In this document: positions 29,750 to 41,880 of the stretch, piece after piece
Layout: every line of letters begins with the position of its first letter
Position numbering within the stretch: position 1 is the first letter of the stretch
Assembly (NCBI GenBank): GCA_033296885.1
Contig: MU863982.1
Location: forward strand, 62,001-126,000
Length of the DNA: 64,000 nucleotides
DNA from: Triangularia verruculosa
Lineage: Eukaryota; Ascomycota; Sordariomycetes; Sordariales; Podosporaceae
Direction of reading: 5' to 3'
Program-made: the position numbers and the translations under genes
The notes under the pieces: generated by a model
The model's input: only the letters and a program-made list of their open reading frames with translations
The model's database searches: none
Told to the model about the DNA's origin: nothing

Positions 29750-31627
29750 CTACCTCCGGTGAACGTGACGAGGAGTGCGGGCGTGGTGCGCAAGGTGGTT
29801 GTGCACATGACGCTTCTCAGCCTTGGCAGGGGGAACGCCGCCCTTGGTGTAGACGGTCAAAGCCCAGGAACCACCGCACTTCTGGCTCGCATCACCCTTG
29901 CAGGTCATGCTGCACTCGGAGTCGTCAAGCTTCTCGACAGTGTTGAGGCCGTTGCCGCAGAAGCACTCACCACCGTACTCGGTGCCGGCAACAGAGAAGC
30001 CCTTGGAGGAGCAGTACTCAACGCAGGCCGTGTTGCTCACCTGGCCAATGTTGGGGAGGATCTTGCCGGAGATGACACGGTCAGACTGGTCCTTGAAGCA
30101 GCCGACGGCCTGGAAGCCGGAGATCTCGGCAGACTTGACAGATGGGGTAGGGGCAGCATCAGCCTCGTAGACGGTCCTGGTTTGCCAGATGGTGACAGTG
30201 TCGTAGACAACCTTGACCTTGGGGGAAGCCACCGGGGGAGGAGCAGGAGCGCTGGTAGGCTTGGGCTCCTCGACGATAGGGGGCTCTTCAACCTTGGTGG
30301 GGGCGGGAGCCGGAACGGTGGCAAGGGTAGTGGAAGGTGGGGGCGGCGCAGCAGAAGAGCTGGACGACACAACTGGAGCGGGAGCAGAAGTTGATGGCTC
30401 TACCTTGATAGCAGGAGCGCTGGAGCTGGAAGTCTCCTCCTCCTCCTCCTCCTCCACGGGCTCGGGAGCGGGAGCGGGAGCAGGAGCTGGGGCGGGAGCA
30501 GGCGCGGGGTGAGGGGCGGCGTTGCCACCGCCATATTTCCAGCCAGCAATGGGGTTGTTGCCAGGAAGGTTCTCGAGAGTGCCGGAAATCTTCTCCTGGA
30601 CGGGGCACTCAATGTTGCAGTTCTCGCTGTCAGGGTTGACACCGTGCTTGAGACCGGGGCAGTTGTGAAGACCGGCATGGCCAACGTCGCAGGTGTCGAT
30701 GATGTGCTGAAGCTCCTCCTCGTCCCAGCCAGAGATGAAGTCACCGTGGGCAGAGAAACCAGTGGCATCGCCGTTGGAGAAGACGAAGGGGCTCTCCTTG
30801 CCAAGCAAGTGCTGGTAGCGGGGAAGGAACTTGGGCGTGTTCCAGTAGGTCTCGAAGAACATGTGGGGGACGTGGATCCAGCCCTTGGGGCAGTTGAGCT
30901 TGCCACCAACGGGAGTAGGGAAAGCCATGTTGTTCTTGTGGTCGGTCAGGCCGGCGGCGGGGTTGTAGCACGAAGGGAAGTGCACATCCACGCGCATGGG
31001 CGAGGCATAGGCATCGCAGTTCTGGAAGGGGAAGCCATAACCAGCGCCCTTGTTGATGGGATCGCCAAGACCAGCCTTGGAACCATCCGAGTTGTCAGGC
31101 CAGCTAGGAGGGTTGTAGTTGGGGCGAGGGCAGGTGATCTGAGCAGCCTGAATGGGCTTGGAGGGATCCAGCTGAAGGGCGCCGTCGCTGACATGGCTGG
31201 GCTTCGACCTCAAGGTGGGGTCACCGCTGACAATCTGCAAGCCCAGAGGGAAAGCCTTGATATCGTCGTCCGTGGCGTCGAAGAAGTAGTAGTTGACCAT
31301 GTAGAAGAACTCGACAGGCTCCAAGAGACCGGTCTCGGGATCCTTGAAGTACAGAGTAGGAACCCAGTAAGAGCTCATATCGGCCTTTGGCTTGGCCGTA
31401 GTGCACTTGGACTGGCGCAGACCCTCTCCGGTGACGTTGAAGCCAAAGTTGCTGGCACCCATGACGGCGTGGACGTGGGCAGAAGGGCCTCCAGGTGAGA
31501 CGATGGGGTCAGCTCGGCATGTCGTCAATGGTCCTCGTCCCTTGTGCTGAAGAGTCGCAAAGGTACGCTTGTCCTTGGCCGCAGCCGCGGTGACGGCCAA
31601 GGTGGCCAGGATGGCGGTGAGATGCAT
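29750..31627 (-). CDS. Secreted DUF1996-WSC domain protein
   Basis: Single-exon, 625-aa predicted extracellular or wall-associated protein. An N-terminal signal peptide (MHLTAILATLAVTAAAA) is followed by a dibasic site. A DUF1996 domain spans about residues 35-340, with the motifs RADPIVSPGGPSAHVHAV and GWIHVPHMFFETYW. A long low-complexity linker (about 370-480) consists of alternating Ala-Pro repeats, an acidic run and Ser-rich blocks, typical of an O-glycosylated stalk. A C-terminal WSC cysteine-rich carbohydrate-binding domain (about 510-595) contains VGCFKDQSDR, CVEYCSSKGF, GGECFCGNGL and CSMTCKGD. It ends in a His/Arg-rich tail with no GPI signal. The biochemical role of DUF1996 is unknown; the WSC domain suggests binding to wall glucan or another polysaccharide. 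Codons are strongly C-ending throughout. Confidence 0.93.
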   Translation of the reverse strand: MHLTAILATLAVTAAAAKDKRTFATLQHKGRGPLTTCRADPIVSPGGPSAHVHAVMGASNFGFNVTGEGLRQSKCTTAKPKADMSSYWVPTLYFKDPETGLLEPVEFFYMVNYYFFDATDDDIKAFPLGLQIVSGDPTLRSKPSHVSDGALQLDPSKPIQAAQITCPRPNYNPPSWPDNSDGSKAGLGDPINKGAGYGFPFQNCDAYASPMRVDVHFPSCYNPAAGLTDHKNNMAFPTPVGGKLNCPKGWIHVPHMFFETYWNTPKFLPRYQHLLGKESPFVFSNGDATGFSAHGDFISGWDEEELQHIIDTCDVGHAGLHNCPGLKHGVNPDSENCNIECPVQEKISGTLENLPGNNPIAGWKYGGGNAAPHPAPAPAPAPAPAPAPEPVEEEEEEETSSSSAPAIKVEPSTSAPAPVVSSSSSAAPPPPSTTLATVPAPAPTKVEEPPIVEEPKPTSAPAPPPVASPKVKVVYDTVTIWQTRTVYEADAAPTPSVKSAEISGFQAVGCFKDQSDRVISGKILPNIGQVSNTACVEYCSSKGFSVAGTEYGGECFCGNGLNTVEKLDDSECSMTCKGDASQKCGGSWALTVYTKGGVPPAKAEKRHVHNHLAHHARTPRHVHRR

Positions 31628-34600
31628 GGTGAAATGGTATCGCTTGAAAACGAAGTCTAGAGTCTATTCTGTGGTTGTGGTTGTTGGGTATCTCAAAAGT
31701 CGCTCCTCAACGGCTGTCGAAAGTGGGAGCAAGTTGTCGAAATAAAAAGTTGATGCTCAATACCGGTTGGCTGGGTCTATTGTTGGTGACTTGTGCGCTG
31801 AGCAGGCTCCGCAGCTGGTGATGGTTGAAAAAAAGGGAGTGTAAAACGTTGTGCAACCGCACACGAAGCAGAGATAAGGAGAGAGAGGATGCACGAGTGC
31901 TGTAAAAGAGTGACAGTGACAACGAAAACCCACGACGGTTGAGGAGGTGAGGGTGAGGGAGGAAAAGAGAGAGAGAGAGACGGGATGAACACCCAGAATG
32001 GGTGCGACCCAGTTTATACGGGACACGAGTGGATGATGCTGTGGTGTGTGTCCACACTGTCCACAGCCGTGGGTCCAGACTCCAGAAGCACCAGAAGAGC
32101 CTGTCACCCACGGACTAGCCCGATCGAGACATGTTCAGGCGGCATTCCAAGGAGTATGTGAGTGGCCCCTCTCATCAAACACACCGTTGGCGAGATGTCA
32201 AGAGTTCAGATGAGAGGGGGCCTGAGAAAAGAGAGAAAAACTGTGCGTTCAGGGGTAACTCTGTACCTGCATCCCGTTCATCGCCACCGTGGATCCCATT
32301 GGCTGCATGTTCTGCAAGCTGCAGGCGGTTGGTGTGTGCCTGAGAGTTGGCACAGCGCGGGACGGCAGAGGATATGGCAGCATATGGCAGCATATGGCGA
32401 CCAATGGGATCGTCTGGAAAACTTGGAAAAGGAGAACTTCCAAATGTGGCACCCTCCTTTCTCAACCTCCATATCGCGCACAAACGGAGCGCCGATGGCG
32501 ACACATGGATACCTGACCTAGATTCTTTCACAAAAAACTCATCTCGTCTGTGTCGCGGGACACCAACGGTTCCCTGGACCGGCCCGACAATGCTCAAGCT
32601 GCCGTTAGAGTTCCATTGGGAACTTTCCCCCACGCAGTTATTTTTTACGACGGGTGGACGGGTACACAAACGGCGGCAACTGTCCCAAACACATGAATTC
32701 GCCCATAATAGCAACCGCTTGACTCTTGATAAACAACTTAAATAGATACCGTTTTTTTTTTCAGAATAGCTGCTGACGATCACAATCGCAGGCACAGATA
32801 ACCGAACGAACTCTTTCTTTCTCATGCAAATCCTCTTCTCCCTGCCCCGCACTGGCTTCTCCATCTTGCCAACTGCAAGGGCTGGCCCTCAGGTGGAACT
32901 CTCGACCAATCACACCGCGGGAAGCAGACCAAGTCAGGGATTCGGGGTGCCTAGCGTATTCTCGTGAGTTTGAAACACACCAACTCCCGAACGGAGACCG
33001 CCCAGCAAGCGATTCCCTGTCGTCGCTCCCGCCGTCGCTCCCGCCGTCAACAGAAGAAGCTTTCCAGAGAACTTTCAGAGATCAGATTGCCTTGCCGAGA
33101 CAGTCTCTTCCGAGATCTGACGGTCGACGTTGACGATGCTAGCGTAGCGTTGAGGTGACGAGTCCACCTCTTCTTCAGCGCCATTCTCATGTCACTGTCG
33201 TTGCCCTTGCATTTACATATGATCTACGCCAAAACGGTGCAATGCTTCCCTCGCAGTCTCGCCCTAGCCACGCGCGCGGTTCAACCCTCCTGGCCTAGGT
33301 AGCCGCCAGGCCTAGTATTACGTTTTGTCGGCGTAGGATCATGGAAACACTCTGTAAGTCGCCGATGTTCACCTCGTCGGCGGCGGGTGTTTGCGCTCAG
33401 TCTCTGGACTATTCACATTCCTACTCTGGAGGCCGGCTGACGCCCCCGTTTCAGATATCAATACTCCTGGGTCCGTCGTTGAGCTGCCGACGGCTGACGA
33501 CTGAGACCTGCCCCCAGTTCGCGGATGCTTTCTGACCTGAAATCACTACGGGAGGCACCGCTTCAACCGGGTTGGATTTTACGGTCTGGATCACCGCAGT
33601 GCGACCCCATCGCCTGTCTGGATTGGGCCTCTCATCCGAGTTTTTTTGACCGCCACTGATCTTGAGCAACAGCTGAGTAGGAATGGCTTCTCACCAGCGC
33701 CCAGCACTTTCCTCCCCCTTTCTTCGGCGCCGTCGGTAGGGGTGAGGATTTTGTGCCACCCCACGGGATCCTTCCGGCGGCGCAAGCAGACAACTTACAA
33801 ACAGTTTTGCTTGGCGAAACACAAGTCCCAAAGTCTATCATGACTCTATGGCAGCAACATGAAAGGAATGAGGATTTATTCGCAAATACCCTGGGAGAAG
33901 GAGTTGCCAACAGACAAAAATCTTACCATCACAAACGGTCCTCCCAATATGATAACGGTCTGTCTATCCCTGATACATACCCAAGCAAGGCGCCACCTCC
34001 CTTTATTTTACCATGAAAGAGTGCAAACCACTCCCTTTGCACAATATGCGACAGAAGAAAAAGAAAAAAGACACAGCAGTCTGCGGTGTCCAGTCAAACC
34101 GAATGGCCTGATGGCAGACAACACACCAGCCATATCTCTTAGATGACGTGGCACGGCCTACTATGTGGCCTGTGGCCTGACGGGCAGCCACCGGGCCACA
34201 TGTTCTGTCCTCACTGTGAGAGGTGTGAGTGTTGGTGGTGGTATTCAGTTTGCCATACCAGCCCCAATCCCATCACATACCTCCAGCATACAGACACAAA
34301 GGCACCACATGGCAATGGTCCAACGTGTCGCTCTCGGTTGGACTTGCAACTCCAAACTCATTATTGCCAATCGTCAGTGGCAAGGCTGAGAACAATGCTC
34401 ACTCTCCGGCGAAAAAGAAGAAATAGGAAGGAGGTTGAAAACCCCAATGTAAAGCTGCACGATTTTACTAGTGTTGCTGCGAGTTGCCGTCCCAAAAGCC
34501 TGATCTACTGCCCAGCTGGACGCCAGTGGTCCAGCCTTGGGGATGCACGACGCATAACACAGCACACCACCACATATCTACACCACATGGGGGAACATAC

Positions 34601-36216
34601 TAGAGCAAGGTACACGCGCAATTGTAAGTCAGGTGTGGGTAAGGCAGCTAGCCAAGTTTGATGCAGATACCCGATATCTTCTGCCACTCATTGCGCCCTC
34701 CAAGACCGGATTGCAGGTAGGCCCGATCTCGCGCTTTTCTGCGTCTTTACTCTCGCATTTTGTACTGCATGGTCAGGTGGGATAGGGAGTCTAGATGCAG
34801 GTACATACGTAACCCTTTTCTTAGTCAGAACGGGGTAGGCGGGTGGGGTTAGAGGAGTCCGATGAGCAGTTCTCCTCGCTCTCGATGGCATCCATCCGTT
34901 CACTCCGGGATTTCCCCGAACCACTTGTATGCTAGAGGATGATTGCACGCAGCAGCAACCGGATTCGCTGTCCATCAAGGAGTAGGAAACATGGCCATAA
35001 CTCAGTCTGATTTTATCTGCAACTCCATATGCCGAACTTGATAGACACCCAGAACACCAATTCCCAGGACATTGACTGATATCCAGGTGGTCAAGATGCA
35101 AGGGCATCACTAGCGCCGGCACTTCTCTAGCTTGTACTGAACCTTGCCACCTACCATGCTCTCTCTCACCCAAGTGCCGTTCGCCCACACTATCAAAATA
35201 CCGACGGAGTTTCTAGACTAAGTTTTCTTGTCCTTCGGCTAAGCTATGTATGCTACTTCTAGATCCAATATTATGGGAGGACTGCCAAGAGGCTGCAGCC
35301 ATGATTTCCAACATCGTAGATCTTGACCCATGTCGTCCTTTCCCTCATCCGACCTACCTCTATAGACTACCCAAGACACCCCCTCATGTAAGTAAGCCTG
35401 ACAAGCGTTTCCAACTCCAATATTACGGGAGCATATCCGAGAATCTCACGCTTATAGACGATGACTAGGTAGCTCCGGTAGATCCCTTGCCACACCTCCT
35501 CCCCCACCGCTACCCAGCCCCGACTTCCCCAGAAATCCTCCTTGGAGAGGGCTAGGACAGACAAAATGTCTCCAGATCCAATATTCCGGCACATGCTGTT
35601 TCCAATCTAGCTCTACTCTCTACCCATCTCCCCACACCACACATCAGCTAACAGAAAGCCACATATCGCCACGCGTCTTCACACCTTCTTCCTTCAACAC
35701 AAGCCCGCTGAAACTATCTCCTATGTTTACAAACTTATGATCACTGTGTGATCCAGTACTAACTATCTGTCCAAGTTCACGACCGACTAAAACACTCCGC
35801 TTCGAGACCGGGCCGCCTTCTCTCCTTCCCCCGACCAAAACACCTTGAAATCTGACCTCGACCATTCAAATTAGATTTCAAAGTCTCTAAACAGCTCACA
35901 TGATGACCGTTATCGTTGGACGATATCTTGTCCATGTAAATGCCTAATCGCAAAGCTAAACTCAAGCATTATACTTACTCAGCTACCTACCCAGCTGCCA
36001 GATCACCTAAATAAATACACCCCAAATCATTTCACCAAGACAACGCCTTTGCTTTCCACTTGTCCCCCGCGTGAGATCAACCCAATCAACCCATGCTACT
36101 CACCACAGCTAAGAAAACTGAGAAACACAACCAAGCCAGTGACCTACAAAGAATCAGAAACCATAATCTCTTAAAAGGGGAGACATTGTTAAAAAAAGGG
36201 CTATAAAATAAGCCAA

Positions 36217-36219
<3 letters not shown>

Positions 36220-36279
<60 letters not shown>
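36220..36279 (+). repeat. Poly(A) tract of 60 nt
   Basis: An uninterrupted run of 60 adenines. It is by far the longest homopolymer in the window. It might be the tail of a retroposed element or a slippage-expanded tract. No target-site duplication was evident by eye. Confidence 0.95.
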
Positions 36280-36280
<1 letters not shown>

Positions 36281-36301
36281 AGAAAAAAGCAAAAAAGCTC
36301 A

Positions 36302-36479
36302 CCGGCCAACTCTTGGAAGAGGTAAGTGGCCAGCTACGAAAACCAATGGGTTTATCTCCGGTTCGAACGCAAGGGCTATCTATCGGTTGCAAGCCCCGCC
36401 GGGGGGAAACACCACCAACACCCTTACCATTTGACCTGACCACAAGTAGGTTGTGGCGCCCTGGTAAGGGTAATTGGTG
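36302..36479. other. Hairpin-rich segment beside the A60 tract
   Basis: Three structures are visible. GGCCA (36303) can pair with TGGCC (36326), with ACTCTT/AAGAGG nested inside. The words AAACC/GGTTT surround AATG near 36342. A long inverted repeat pairs 36413-36428 with 36463-36479 (CACCAACACCCTTACC against GGTAAGGGTAATTGGTG, one gap and one mismatch) and encloses a perfect 6-bp hairpin CCACAA-GTAGG-TTGTGG at 36440-36456. A B-box-like word GGTTCGAACGC occurs at 36359. It does not form a tRNA. Confidence 0.5.
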
Positions 36480-36802
36480 CTGCTGTTGGAAAGTAGGTTC
36501 CGGGACTTGATATATAGACCGTCGTTTGCTCCTTCTTTTCTTCCTTCTTTACAACTGTGTGTGATGGGAATGATGATGCCTGAGATGTGAGGTTGCTGTG
36601 TAAACACAACATGGAATGACTTGCGGAATACCTGCTCAGTTCTGGGGATGATCCCTGGGCATGCTGGGCCCGATATAAACAGAGGTCAAGGACACCAAAG
36701 ACAGAGAAGTTTTCTAAGATATAAGAACAGTTCGATGCTACGACTTCACAAAATGTCCATCATCAATTTGAGAACTACATTTTTGTAAAGGAAACAAAAA
36801 AA

Positions 36803-39665
36803 TCAATCCTCATCCACACCCTCCCACCCCCCCGCCCCCTCCAAGTTCACAACCCCATCACTATACACCTCCACCTGCACCCCCTTCCCCCCGCCCCGTC
36901 CCCCAATCTGCTCCAGCACAACCCACAGCCCCCCCATCCTCCTCACCATCTCCGGATCAACATCCACCTCCCCCTCATCCAACCCCAACACCCCCACATC
37001 CTGTGTAAACTCCCCCCCTTTACTCACACCCAGCACCCTCTTCCCCGATCCCGTCCCCAACTCCAACTTCATCCTCAGCCCACCCCCACCACCACCACCA
37101 CCACCCCCTCCCGGAGCCGTAGACCCTAAAGCAGCAGCCGCCCTGGCAACAACACTCAACCTCGTCAACCTCCCAATCCCAACCCTCCCCCTCAACCTCT
37201 CCTCCCCCTCCTTAAACACCGCCAGTTCCGGAAACACCGTCCTCAACTTCCCCGCTTGCGACGACATAACCGGCATAACCACCACACCATCCACATCCGT
37301 CGAAACCCTCAACACAAACCTCCCCAGCTGCCCCGGCTCAAACGTGCTCAGAATAACCGTGTACGTGCCCGCCTCGAGCCGCTGCGATGCCGAAGTCTGG
37401 CAAAACGTGCATCCACGCTGATACTCGGGAGACGAAACCAATATATCCCGGCCCGAGATGCTGGTAATCCTCTTCGTTGGGCTGCTAGAGTAAATCAAAG
37501 CAATATGAACAGGGAGGTCCTTCACGTCTGTTGACAGCAACAGTGAAAGAGGCGTGGTTTTGGGCAGCGTGATCGAGTACTGTGGGTTGATAAAGTACGA
37601 TGGGTGAGCGGCTGAGCCGCCCGAGCTGCGGCGGGTCCAGGCACCCGTGATGGTTTCGCTGTAGGCAAGGGGCTCGCGAGCTTTGGAGATGGTCAGCGGC
37701 GAGGTCGAGAAGAAGGATAGGGTGAAGTTGTATGTTGGTAACGGAAGCTCGCCCTGGGCTACAATAAGAGTCTGGGGGGTGTTGGGGATTGGGTCGTAGC
37801 GGAGGAGAGTGTTGGGGCTGTCAACATAGGGCCCTTGATGTAGGCAGCGGTGACTTTCTGGTAGTGGGAGGCGGGTCCCTGGGGGAGATGTGGCGAAGAT
37901 TGAGAGCGACATGAAGCCAAGCTGTTTGGAGACGTGAGCTAGAGATGCGTTGTGGCGGTCTCGTTCGGCTTTTCGTTCCCGTAAGATCTCAAGCTCACCA
38001 TCTTGCCAGTGGCGGTTCAGCAAAACCCAGATCGGACTGCGGGAGCGCGACAGGATACTGAATTGTGGATTCTTCGTGAAGACCATCTCCTCAGTGGCAT
38101 CAGGCATATCCCATTTGAAGTGGTGATCTTGGCGGAATTTGAACAGGTTTGGGTTCCAGTTGACGTAGAGGGAATCAAAGTGCTGAAGGACGTCTTCGAA
38201 AGCCATTCGAAATTGATTTGTTGCATGATCGGGGGTCGATCCTACGGTGTGAGTCTTGAGTGTTGCTGAGGACCCTACTCCCGTCCAAACCAGGCTGTCG
38301 ACCCAAGGATTCTTGATGAGTAGTGAACGACTAATCTCATCGCTCTGCAAGTCTAGCACCGCATAGTCGTGTTCTCTGACCAAGCCCAGGGCTTTCTCTT
38401 CTTCGGGAGGAATGTTGCCCGTTCCCAGAGTCAGTATGGCGTTTCCGTCATCGTAAGCTTTCTTGATCCTGTCCCATGTTTGGTCGAGCTCGATGTCATC
38501 ACTATGAGATGTTAGAATGATCCATAGTAAAAAACCTGTCTTCTCACCTCTTTAGAAAGATTTGTTCTGGGATCCAGCCAGTCAAAACATGCAAATCTGT
38601 CCCTGAATTGCTCCCTGGAAAGTCATAACCTCCGCGGATTTTCAGATATGCCTTTTCAACCAATGCGGGCCATAATAACCTAGGATTGCGTCTGTCCACT
38701 ACATATAACGTACGGTCGGTTGTTGTAGCCGGGAGACGATCGTCGATGACAACTGAGCGCCAGCACCCGTTGAAGTTCATGCGAAAACGATATGAGCCGT
38801 TTTTGACAGCCTTGGGACGCGCAGTCGCATGGTCGAATGGGTACATAAGGGAGGAAAGAAGCTAAGCGCAGGGATATCAGTAAAAGCGAATGATGGCCAC
38901 AAACGGGCGGCGTGCCCTTACAGAGCCCTTCTTAGTAGTAAAGTGTGGTGCGGCAGCACACAGACTGGCCACGACGGAACAATCGGTTGCCAGATCCTGC
39001 GCCAGGTCGTTTTCATTCTCGGCCTTCATCATCCATTCCGGATCTCTATCGTCAACGCCTGGCACCAGTTCAGAGGGACGTTTCCAACCAGCAAAGATGA
39101 CTTGTTGCTCAGCAGAAAGAGAGAAGGGCGTAGGGTCACTTGGAATTCGACACGACGAGTTAGCAACACCTCCAACGGTAGGTGTCAGGACCGCAATGGC
39201 GCATGCTGCACGCACATATAAGGATCAGACTGGTCGCCCTCGGCGGCCATTTTGGTGTGTTGTGGTCCCCACGGTGGAAACCTGAGGTTGTGCAGCTTGG
39301 ACGACTTGAGTAAGATGGCTCGCTCCGGCACAGAAAGAACACGCGTAGATATGAGTTCTGGGGGTCGAGAGCCGGCCGCTGCTTCTTTGGTATTCAGTTT
39401 GATGGTTTCCCCCAGCTCAAGCAAATAGGCAACTTTTTGACGAAGAGTGGCAGCTTCCTGGCCTGATGCTCCCTTCTCGACAGCCTTGAGGTACGAGTCG
39501 ACGGCAGCAATAGCATGGTCCAAGGCCTGCTGGCCCTGGGACTGCTCTAGAAGGCGTTCATGCTCCTGTTTGACGAGTTAGGTACTGATGTCAAGCATAT
39601 GAAAGTGTTGGGTATCTTACCAGCCCCTTGGTTTCATGCTGTCTACTGAGTGGGCTCAACGGCAT
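36803..39665 (-). CDS. palB: Calpain-like cysteine protease PalB/Rim13
   Basis: Protease of the ambient-pH signalling pathway that processes the PacC/Rim101 transcription factor at endosomes with ESCRT-III. Five exons (39665-39621, 39565-39216, 39138-38922, 38861-38548, 38501-36803) give 874 aa. All four introns (55, 77, 60 and 46 nt) have canonical ends and branch sites. The N-terminal helical region resembles a MIT domain (QALDHAIAAVDSYLKAVEKG). The protease core has the nucleophile in LATDCSVVASLC (Cys185), the histidine in VREHDYAVLDL (His353) and the asparagine in IKNPW (Asn373). All three triad residues are present. Calpain C2-like domains follow (NPQYSITLPKTTPLSLLL, GTYTVILSTFEPGQLGRFVLRV). 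An 11-residue glycine run lies near the C-terminus. Length is close to that of fungal PalB proteins. Third positions switch from C to G at about 37400-37560. Confidence 0.93.
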
Positions 39666-40677
39666 TATGGCTTGAGTATAATGCAGTGGTGTAACAGTCG
39701 GTAGAGAAAGTGACGACAAGGTGCGTATATAGGAAGAGTGTCGAGTCCAAGTCGAGTAATGATCGCCAAGACTGTATCGTATGTCTATGTCCAGTGGGGT
39801 ACAATGCCGAGTCTCTGTCTCTGGGGTAAGTACTTGTTAGCCACGCGGGGGTGGCTGGTTCCTCCATCATGGACACCTGGGAGCATAGCATGCGCTTGAG
39901 ACTGGAGGGAGAAACTGAGCCACATCCAGCTTCAAGATGTCTCCAAATGTTGTCTGTCAAACGACGCAGCAACTCGCATCTCGAACCCTAAAACAAGCAT
40001 TGTATCGTTCACTTGCATCCGTCGCCAAGCTGTCCTGGATGAACTAGGGTCTCCCAGTCGGCTGGTTCCGAGGGCCGGTGCGGGGCGCCACACGATCTTC
40101 TCAGAGCGATTCATCAACAATGGCATTCAGCAGCCTTGCAGCGACATGTCGATAGGATAAAGAAGCCAGGAATGCGGGGCAAAGGATGGCCCTGGATGGC
40201 ACTCGTATCGTTTGCCGCATTCAATTGGCGTTGCCCCGAGCACACAAGCCAGCCGAGGTTATCCGGTTCGGTAATCGACATCACGGGCTAAAAAGACACT
40301 GGAGCCCCCGCGGCCGGTGGACCGCACTTGCCGGACGCACCTCGGCGGCCTACAGCGTAAATACCATGGCCAGGCCCCTATAACCACCTGGAGACGTCCC
40401 TGTCGTCACTTTCTCGTCGCCTTGCTCATCATTGGCATCGCGTGCGTGTTGTGTACCTGTTTTTCGATCTCGTATTCTTCGTGCGGACATCCCCCAGCGT
40501 TCAATTTGCCTGCCGAGGTCACCTGTCATCATCGCATCAGCGGGGGTCCAATTCATTAGCCGGCCGATTCGATATACAACTTTGGGTGTCGTTATCCACT
40601 TATCGCGAGCGACAGCGCAATCAGGTCCTGAGGAGAGCCCTCTTTCGAGGCGCAACGAGTAAAGGAGAAATCACACA
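39666..40677. promoter_or_regulatory. Divergent promoter region, palB / carrier
   Basis: About 1.0 kb separates the two start codons. No gene is supported and no obvious operator is seen. A GCCAAG word, which resembles the core of the PacC site, occurs at 40025, but this is weak evidence because such words are common. Confidence 0.45.
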
Positions 40678-41880
40678 ATGGCCGCTCAATCAAAGCCTGC
40701 CCCAATCGGGCCCTGGGGTCTTGCGACAGCAGGTGCTGCCGGTGCTGTATTTGCCAACACGCTGGTGTATCCTCTCGATCTGTATGTCGGATTTGCAGCT
40801 TGCTTGTTCTAAGCCCTATGAACCCATTTGCTAACCTACCTTTTATGCCGTAGCGTCAAGACAAAACTCCAAGTGCAAGTAAAGGCGGCCGACTCCGAGA
40901 AGGGCGAGGAAAAGTCCGGCGAGCTGCACTACAAGTCGACATGGGACGCCATTTCCAGGATCGCGTCCGCTGAGGGTATTCAGGGTCTTTATGCCGGCAT
41001 GGCGGGCTCATTGCTCGGTGTTGCTTCCACAAACTTTGCCTACTTCTACTGGCATTCGACTGTCCGCACCCTGTACCTCAAGCACAGCAAGCATACAGGA
41101 CCTACCTCTACCATTACCGAGCTCTCCATTGGCGCTGTCGCAGGCGCCCTTGCCCAGCTCTTCACCATTCCTGTCGCCGTCATCACGACTCGGCAACAGA
41201 CGCAAAACAAGGAGGACAGAAAGGGCTTCTTCGACACTGCGCGGGAGGTTATCGACGGCGACGATGGCGTCTGTGGGCTCTGGAGAGGTCTGAAGGCGAG
41301 TTTGGTGCTGGTTATCAACCCGTCCATCACATACGGTGCCTATGAAAGATTAAAGGAGACTCTCTTTTCGGGCAAGAAGAATCTTTCTCCCATGGAGGCT
41401 TTCGGTGAGCTTGAGCATCTGATTTGTTGTTAAGTTTCGGTTCTAATCACGACCACAGCACTCGGCGCCATGTCCAAGGCCCTCGCCACCATTGTCACCC
41501 AACCCTTAATCGTCGCCAAGGTGGGCTTGCAATCCAAGCCACCAGCGATTCGGCAGGGCAAGCCATTCAAGAGCTTCGTCGAGGTGATGCAGTTCATCAT
41601 TCAGAACGAGGGAGCTCTGGGTCTCTTCAAGGGTATCGGGCCCCAGATTCTCAAGGGCCTGCTGGTTCAGGGTATCTTGATGATGACAAAGGAACGGTAT
41701 GTGACTTCTTTCCGGACTCGGCAAGTTGTAAGATGTGAAACTGACCAGCTTTCCTGCAGTGTTGAGCTTCTTTTCATTCTCTTCCTCCGCTACATCCAGC
41801 TCGTGCGCTCCAAGCAGCTCAGAAGGTCCGCTGACCTGGCTGCGGCTGCTAAGCTTGTTACACCTGTGACCCTGAAATAA
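40678..41880 (+). CDS. Peroxisomal adenine nucleotide carrier (PMP47/ANT1 type)
   Basis: Mitochondrial-carrier-family protein, most like the peroxisomal ATP/AMP exchanger that supplies ATP for fatty-acid activation. Exons 40678-40781, 40854-41404, 41459-41696 and 41760-41880 give 337 aa; introns are 72, 54 and 63 nt. The three-fold carrier repeat is clear. The first and third signatures are intact (YPLDLVKTKLQ and QPLIVAKVGLQ). The second is relaxed (IPVAVITTRQQ), as is usual in this subfamily. Further family words are GLYAGMAGSLLGVASTNFAYFYW, GLWRGLKASLVLVINPSITYG and GLFKGIGPQILKGLLVQG. The C-terminus is basic and carries no SKL-type signal, as expected for a membrane protein. Substrate and location are inferred from subfamily resemblance. 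Confidence 0.87.

Larger units (their letters stand above)
31628..36802. other. Gene-poor region (5.2 kb)
   Basis: No gene is supported. The first 500 bp are the leader and promoter of the WSC gene. Short, partly coding-like minus-strand frames at 35367-35965 (for example VGRELGQIVSTGSHSDHKF) might be remnants of a small gene, but I found no complete model. Short repeats include ATATGGCAGC units at 32372-32399 and three copies of ATCCAATATT-like words at about 35261, 35413 and 35576. The region ends with an A60 tract and a hairpin-rich segment, listed separately. Confidence 0.45.

Noticed and set aside
30509..31498. 329-codon open frame antisense to the DUF1996-WSC gene (also 29729-30394)
   Set aside because: Same codon-bias shadow; the opposite strand carries the signal peptide, DUF1996 and WSC motifs.
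32175..32864. 229-codon minus-strand frame upstream of the WSC gene
   Set aside because: Composition is not coding-like and no splice-compatible neighbours were found.
36325..36372. Possible tRNA near the A60 tract
   Set aside because: The B-box-like word has a mismatch and no acceptor or T stem forms.
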